Below, in pieces: positions 63,481 to 64,000 of a stretch of DNA of 64,000 bases. The position numbers were made by a program, and so were the translations under genes. Position 1 is the stretch's first letter. The number at the start of each line of letters is the position of its first letter. Source of the stretch: Epiperipatus broadwayi. Lineage: Eukaryota; Onychophora; Udeonychophora; Euonychophora; Peripatidae. The stretch spans positions 1,928,001 to 1,992,000 of the forward strand of contig JAQFVV010006221.1 of assembly GCA_028023455.1 (NCBI GenBank), given 5' to 3'. The notes under the pieces were generated by a model that was not told where the DNA came from, searched no databases, and was given only the letters and a program-made list of their open reading frames with translations.

Positions 63481-64000
63481 GCACATTCGCAAGTTTTCCA
63501 AATATCAAATATTAAAATTAATAAAGCACTTAACCTAGTTTCAATCTGCGAAACTACTATCCGCAGATTAGTATATTAGCATACTTAAAACGTGCCAAAA
63601 GGGATTAATTAAAATGGTCTAGTTTACCAATTAAACCCACATAATCTATGACAATAAACTAAGGAGGACTAAAGCATATTTGGGACTTAAATTTACTTAT
63701 AATATGCTCTAAAATATCATTCTCTCATATTTAACTCAATAAACATTTAATATGCAAACCTGAATTATACAATAAGCCAAAACAAAGTAGCTTAACTAAA
63801 ATATATAAGAGTAGGTTTTCAGACCAGAGATTTAGATGTGTGCCAAAAAGCAGCAAAAATTAACTTCCTGAGAACACATAAGTGTCTCTCTACTGTTACA
63901 ATATATAGTAATCTCCGCTCTGAAGGCATAGCACAAATTAATAAACACATTGCAATACTATATATATATATATAGGCATAAGCATAGACGAGAATAGATA
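63481..64000. other. AT-rich flank, no feature
   Basis: No gene recognised; a short (TA)n lies at about 63959-63974. Confidence 0.45.

Overview
This is an AT-rich animal genomic window (long A/T homopolymers, GT-AG introns of up to about 18 kb, many decayed transposons). It fits an arthropod with a large, repeat-loaded genome. The residues of the one host gene and the retrotransposon families make a chelicerate such as a spider plausible, but this is an inference. I see no bacterial or viral gene, operon, CRISPR array, rRNA or convincing functional tRNA gene.

The host gene is transformer-2 (tra2), an SR-like splicing regulator on the minus strand. Seven coding exons spread over about 44.6 kb can be read with matching phases: 59913-59792, 59391-59326, 58985-58910, 42713-42585, 33527-33468, 33383-33271 and 15439-15351. 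Together they give an N-terminal RS domain, a full RRM with RNP2 and RNP1, the Tra2-specific linker and a C-terminal RS tail, about 218 residues. The initiator exon was not found and probably lies beyond 64000. The 3' end is ambiguous: a strong splice donor overlaps an in-frame stop at 15351-15343.

The rest is intron or flank filled with mobile-element debris. 1-1090: tandem and inverted copies of a dispersed repeat, with a further copy at about 29.1-29.4 kb. 2.69-3.81 kb: RTE-like LINE copy A. 4.4-5.4 kb: hAT-like fossil. 5.74-7.18 kb: a possible non-autonomous element. 7.59-8.23 kb: mariner fossil. 17.56-21.28 kb: LINE copy C, split by a 1.94 kb TG...CA insertion with a 4-bp target duplication. 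21.41-23.86 kb: TTAA-flanked element with terminal inverted repeats. 26.58-27.2 kb: small foldback repeats. 27.3-29.1 kb: LINE copy D. 33.5-34.1 kb: a perfect 297-bp tandem duplication that copies a tra2 splice acceptor. 35.26-38.21 kb: nearly full-length LINE copy B. 39.92-41.41 kb: LINE copy E. 44.2-47.7 kb: an older, different LINE. 49.2-49.4 kb: tRNA-derived SINE. 53.87-57.66 kb: Merlin (ISXO2-like) transposon with unusually long, internally repeated inverted arms. 60.25-60.6 kb: SINE-like palindrome. 63.1-63.5 kb: an unclassified repeat with a direct duplication.

No wholly new multi-gene system is evident. The most notable signals are the duplicated acceptor and the ambiguous terminus in tra2, a possible 57-bp cassette exon at the start of the RRM, the large-armed Merlin element, the TTAA element and the nested LTR-like insertion. 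All calls come from reading the sequence; no database search was run.
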